DNA from: CAWDLX01 sp046728155
GTDB taxonomy: Bacteria; Actinomycetota; Actinomycetes; Mycobacteriales; Micromonosporaceae
Assembly (NCBI GenBank): GCA_046728155.1
Contig: JBKPDY010000014.1
Location: 23,009 to 87,008 of the forward strand
DNA length: 64,000 nt
Reading direction: 5' to 3'
Position numbers and translations under genes: made by a program. Numbering within the stretch: position 1 is the stretch's first letter; each line of letters starts with the position of its first letter. The notes beneath the pieces were generated by a model. That model was not told where the DNA came from. It worked only from the letters and a program-made list of their open reading frames with translations, and ran no database searches. Positions 61,078 through 64,000 of this stretch are shown in pieces.

Positions 61078-62157
61078 ATGGGCTCCGTTCGCGTCGCCAT
61101 CGTTGGAGTAGGTAACTGCGCGTCGTCCCTGGTTCAGGGCGTGGAGTATTACCGAAACGCCGTCCCGAACGATCGCGTCCCGGGTCTGATGCACGTGCAG
61201 TTTGGTGACTACCACGTATCAGACATCGAGTTCGTGGCCGCCTTCGACGTGGACGCGAAGAAGGTGGGCAGCGACCTCGCCGAGGCGATCGTCGCCAGCG
61301 AGAACAACACCATCAAGATCTGCGATGTACCTCCGACCGGGGTACTCGTCCAGCGCGGCCCTACGCTCGACGGACTCGGCCTGTACTACCGCGAGATCAT
61401 CGAGGAGTCGGGCGCTGCTCCGGTCGACGTGGCCGCCGCCCTGCGCGAGGCTCGGGCCGACGTGGTCGTCGCTTACCTTCCCGTCGGCTCCGAGGAGGCC
61501 GACCGGTACTACGCGCAAGCCGCCATCGACGCCGGCTGCGCGTTCGTCAACGCTCTTCCGGTCTTCATCGCCTCCGACCCGGTCTGGGCCCAGAAGTTCA
61601 CCGACGCCGGACTGCCGATAGTCGGGGACGACATCAAGTCCCAGGTCGGCGCCACCATAGTCCACAGAGGACTCGCGAAGCTCTTCGAAGACCGTGGGGT
61701 TGAGCTGCTCCGCACGTACCAGCTCAACTTCGGCGGCAACATGGATTTCATGAACATGCTGGAGCGCTCGCGGCTCATCTCGAAGAAGATCTCGAAGACA
61801 CAATCCGTCACCTCGCAGATCCCGCACGAGATGATGAAGGGCGATGTCCACATCGGACCATCCGACCACGTGCCGTGGCTGGACGACCGGAAGTGGGCCT
61901 ACATCCGGCTCGAAGGTCGGGCCTTCGGCGACGTGCCACTCAACGCCGAGCTCAAGCTCGAGGTCTGGGACTCGCCCAACTCGGCCGGGGTCATCATCGA
62001 CGCGGTACGGGCGGCAAAGATCGCCCTTGACCGCGGCATCGGCGGGCCGATCCTGTCCGCCTCCAGCTACTTCATGAAGTCACCACCGAAGCAGTACTCC
62101 GATCACGACGCGCACGAGGCCGTCGAAGCTTTCATCGCCGGGACCGTCGACCGCTAG
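61078..62157 (+). CDS. ino1: Inositol-3-phosphate synthase
   Basis: A 359-residue actinobacterial/archaeal-type inositol-1-phosphate synthase that turns glucose-6-phosphate into inositol phosphate using NAD. The NAD loop is VGVGNCASSLVQGVEYY; NFGGNMDFMNML and the catalytic-lysine region SASSYFMKSPPKQYSD are present. It feeds mycothiol and phosphatidylinositol. AAGGAGG precedes ATG 61078. The short leader contains TCGCAAGCTCGC, also seen inverted in the 4.9 kb leader repeat. Confidence 0.95.
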   Translation: MGSVRVAIVGVGNCASSLVQGVEYYRNAVPNDRVPGLMHVQFGDYHVSDIEFVAAFDVDAKKVGSDLAEAIVASENNTIKICDVPPTGVLVQRGPTLDGLGLYYREIIEESGAAPVDVAAALREARADVVVAYLPVGSEEADRYYAQAAIDAGCAFVNALPVFIASDPVWAQKFTDAGLPIVGDDIKSQVGATIVHRGLAKLFEDRGVELLRTYQLNFGGNMDFMNMLERSRLISKKISKTQSVTSQIPHEMMKGDVHIGPSDHVPWLDDRKWAYIRLEGRAFGDVPLNAELKLEVWDSPNSAGVIIDAVRAAKIALDRGIGGPILSASSYFMKSPPKQYSDHDAHEAVEAFIAGTVDR

Positions 62158-62190
62158 CTCCAAGCTCTGCGCATGCGGAGGCAAAGGTAG

Positions 62191-62212
62191 GCTGCCCGGC
62201 TCGCCGGGCAGC
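62191..62212. terminator. Hairpin between convergent ino1 and ogt
   Basis: GCTGCCCGG-CTCG-CCGGGCAGC forms a nine-pair GC-rich stem with a four-base loop 34 bases after the ino1 stop and 30 bases after the ogt end. No T-run follows, as is common in high-GC actinomycetes. Confidence 0.55.
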
Positions 62213-62241
62213 TCGGAGCGCTCCGGCGCCGCCGCCGGGGG

Positions 62242-62736
62242 CTACGGGGCGAACGTCCGCTCGATGTGCACCCGCGCCTCGAGCGCCAACAGGAAACGCT
62301 TGCGCGACAGGCCACCCCCGAAACCCACGAGTTTGCCATCCGAGCCGATGACGCGGTGGCACGGGACGAGGATCGGCACCGGATTACGGTTGCAGGCGAT
62401 CCCGACGGCCTGGGCTGCGCCGGGCTGACCGACCGCCGTGGCGATCGTGCCGTAGCTGGTCGTCTCGCCGTACGGAATCGCAGCGATCTGCGCCCACACG
62501 GCACGCTCGAACTCGCTGCCGTCGAGTACGACGTACGGCGTATCGAAGGTCACCCGCTCGCCGGCGAAGTACTCGCCCAACTCGACACCGGCTCGCACCG
62601 CAGCCGCCAGATCACTCCCGTCGGCGATCTCCGCGATCCCGCCGCGCGGACGGCCGAACGACAGGCCCGCCACCACCCCCGCGTCGATTCCCAAGCCGAT
62701 ATCACCGATCGGCGACGCCAGCACACTCCACTTCAT
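62242..62736 (-). CDS. ogt: Methylated-DNA-protein-cysteine methyltransferase
   Basis: A 164-residue O6-alkylguanine-DNA alkyltransferase. The HTH region FERAVWAQIAAIPYGETTSY and the acceptor site ILVPCHRVIGSDG with Cys are complete, followed by GFGGGLSRKRFLLALE. It repairs O6-methylguanine by a suicide transfer. ATG 62736 is chosen; a longer frame to 62829 would overlap the divergent MFS start. Confidence 0.93.
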   Translation of the reverse strand: MKWSVLASPIGDIGLGIDAGVVAGLSFGRPRGGIAEIADGSDLAAAVRAGVELGEYFAGERVTFDTPYVVLDGSEFERAVWAQIAAIPYGETTSYGTIATAVGQPGAAQAVGIACNRNPVPILVPCHRVIGSDGKLVGFGGGLSRKRFLLALEARVHIERTFAP

Positions 62737-62827
62737 TGCGTCAGTCTGCGTCACGGGTACGACAGTTTCCGCTGCCGACGCCGCAGCGTTCCACAGCGGT
62801 TGGCTGGTGCCCGTACCCTCGACAGTC

Positions 62828-64000
62828 ATGCGCGCCGCCGTCGTCGCCGGGCCAGTCGATCACCGGCTCCGCCACAACCTCCGGGCGATCGTCGCCCGGG
62901 GTGACTTCAGGCGCCTGCTCACAGTCCGGGTATGCAGTCAGATCGGCGACGGCCTGTTTCAGGGGGGTCTGGCCGGGAGTGTCTTCTTCAATCCGCAGAA
63001 GGCCGCCGGCCCGATGGCCATCGCGGCGGCGTTCGCCGTCCTGTTGCTGCCGTACTCGGCGCTCGGTCCCTTCGTCGGGGTCTTCCTGGACCGGTGGAGC
63101 CGGCGCCAGGTGCTGTTCATCGCGAACACCGTCCGGGCACTGCTGGTGCTGCCGGCGGCCTGGCTCGTCTGGCACAGTGCCGAGGGCGCCGTCTTCGTGC
63201 TGATCGCGCTCGGAGTCGTCGGGCTGAACCGGTTCTTCCTCGCCGGGTTGGCAGCCTCGATGCCGCACGTGGCCGACGAGGAGCGGCTGGTCACGGCCAA
63301 CTCTTTCGCGGTGACCGCCGGCAGCGTCAGCTACGCAGTCGCGCTGGGCGGCGCGGGCGCGTTCGTGCACCTCATCGGCACGGGGTATCACTCGTACGCC
63401 GCGGTCGCGTCCGGCGCCTGCCTCGCGTACGGGTTCTCGGCCGTGCTGACCCTGATCGGGTTCCGGGTCGACGCCCTGGGTCCAGATGACGCGGCCCGGC
63501 CCGGCGGCACGATCGCGGCGGCGATTACCGATACCGCCCGCGGTTTCGCCGCCGCGGTTCGTCATCTCGCCCAACGACCGGTGGCCGCCCGGATTCTCAC
63601 GGTTCAGGCGGTGCACCGGGGCCTGTACGGCGTGCTGGCACTGATGACGCTCCTGCTCTACCGCAACTACTTCTACGCCGGGAGCCCGCGCGCCTCGGTG
63701 GCCGGACTCCTGCCGATCGCGGCCGCGGCCGCGGTCGGGGCGGTAATTGCCGCCGTCGTCACGCCGCCGGCCAGCCGGCGGGTCGGCGGGCAACGCTGGG
63801 TCGTACTCCTGCTGGCGGCGCTGGCGGCCGGCGTACCCGCACTGTGCCTGCCGATGCGCGAGTGGCTCCTCGTCGCCGGTGCCGTCCTGATCAGCGCCGC
63901 GGGGCATGGTACACAGCTCTACACGGTCACTGCTCTTCAGGTGGTGTGCGCGGACGACATCCGCGGCCGGGTGTTCAGCGTCAACGACACCGCGTACAAC
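62828..64000 (+). CDS. MFS transporter, 3' end outside window
   Basis: 391 codons of an open frame that reaches the window edge. It starts MRAAVVAGPVDHRLRHNLRA and has nine or more hydrophobic segments, with the MFS loop GPFVGVFLDRWSRRQVLFIA and DDIRGRVFSVNDTAYN at the edge, typical of the MFS_3-like exporter group. It is divergent from ogt with 91 bases between the starts. Confidence 0.85.
   Translation, partial: MRAAVVAGPVDHRLRHNLRAIVARGDFRRLLTVRVCSQIGDGLFQGGLAGSVFFNPQKAAGPMAIAAAFAVLLLPYSALGPFVGVFLDRWSRRQVLFIANTVRALLVLPAAWLVWHSAEGAVFVLIALGVVGLNRFFLAGLAASMPHVADEERLVTANSFAVTAGSVSYAVALGGAGAFVHLIGTGYHSYAAVASGACLAYGFSAVLTLIGFRVDALGPDDAARPGGTIAAAITDTARGFAAAVRHLAQRPVAARILTVQAVHRGLYGVLALMTLLLYRNYFYAGSPRASVAGLLPIAAAAAVGAVIAAVVTPPASRRVGGQRWVVLLLAALAAGVPALCLPMREWLLVAGAVLISAAGHGTQLYTVTALQVVCADDIRGRVFSVNDTAYN

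Noticed and set aside
62741..63907. 388-codon minus-strand frame at the right edge
   Set aside because: Shadow of the plus-strand MFS gene, which shows hydrophobic helices and MFS loop motifs.
1..64000. tRNA or rRNA genes
   Set aside because: I saw no cloverleaf with a TTCGA loop nor any conserved rRNA segment; a covariance search could still find a missed tRNA.

Overview
The window is about 64 kb of very GC-rich, gene-dense chromosomal DNA from an actinomycete, most likely a member of the Micromonosporaceae or a close relative. The evidence is the rpsF-ssb-rpsR-rplI-dnaB order, a DUF5318 gene among class A penicillin-binding proteins (PBPs), the actinobacterial inositol-phosphate synthase, many GTG/TTG starts and many ATGA/GTGA stop-start overlaps. 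No rRNA, tRNA, CRISPR array, complete insertion sequence or prophage was recognised. All family names come from reading the translations; no database was searched.

Layout. 0-7.7 kb: edge of a lipoprotein gene, a dimethylargininase-like gene divergent from an Lrp/AsnC regulator, a beta-propeller lipoprotein, a YbjN/TY-Chap-like protein and a membrane GGDEF-EAL protein. 7.9-25.3 kb: molybdenum cofactor region. moaC, mogA, moeA and moaE form one tight plus-strand operon; moaD, a PadR regulator and moaA lie on the minus strand; fdhD, mobA, a DUF6457 gene and a YdeP-type molybdopterin oxidoreductase follow. Between them sit an LppU-like protein, an endonuclease Q-UvrD fusion, a broken membrane-protein gene, a fructosamine-kinase-like gene, a GNAT gene and a DUF4192 gene. 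25.3-33.5 kb: membrane glycosyltransferase, MFS exporter, phosphoribosyltransferase, LppX-like lipoprotein and a heterodimeric ABC exporter with one degenerate ATP site. 33.5-38.2 kb: disturbed accessory segment with a phosphoribosyltransferase, one intact and one 5'-truncated methyltransferase, a truncated gene of a widespread unknown family, a solitary HicA-like gene and several IS-end-like repeats without a transposase. 38.2-46.2 kb: dnaB with two inteins, a vWA lipoprotein and the S6-SSB-S18-L9 operon with a strong terminator. 46.2-51.6 kb: an intergenic inverted repeat, a small anchored protein, an endonuclease IV and two polytopic membrane proteins. 51.6-60.2 kb: three class A PBPs, the third lacking its transpeptidase nucleophile, plus DUF5318. 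60.3-64 kb: PadR regulator with a clear operator, ino1, an alkyltransferase (ogt) and an MFS gene running off the end.

How the genes work together. moaA, moaC, moaD, moaE, mogA, moeA and mobA cover cofactor synthesis from GTP to the guanylated cofactor. FdhD would sulfurate it for an oxidoreductase like the one encoded next to it. The PBP cluster and the ino1 region serve the cell envelope and mycothiol/phosphatidylinositol supply.

The most unusual observation is a dispersed repeat found at four loci (five copies). Each copy lies exactly at a gene start and encodes a 19-56 residue peptide that begins with ATGACC, ATGATC or GTGACC and has the form M-(T/I)-(E/K)-P-T-A-S...E-R-G-G-E-(A/S). Every copy carries GGAGGCGAG just before its end and stops in a TGA that overlaps the next gene's ATG. 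All five copies have a length equal to 2 modulo 3, as needed to keep this stop-start coupling.
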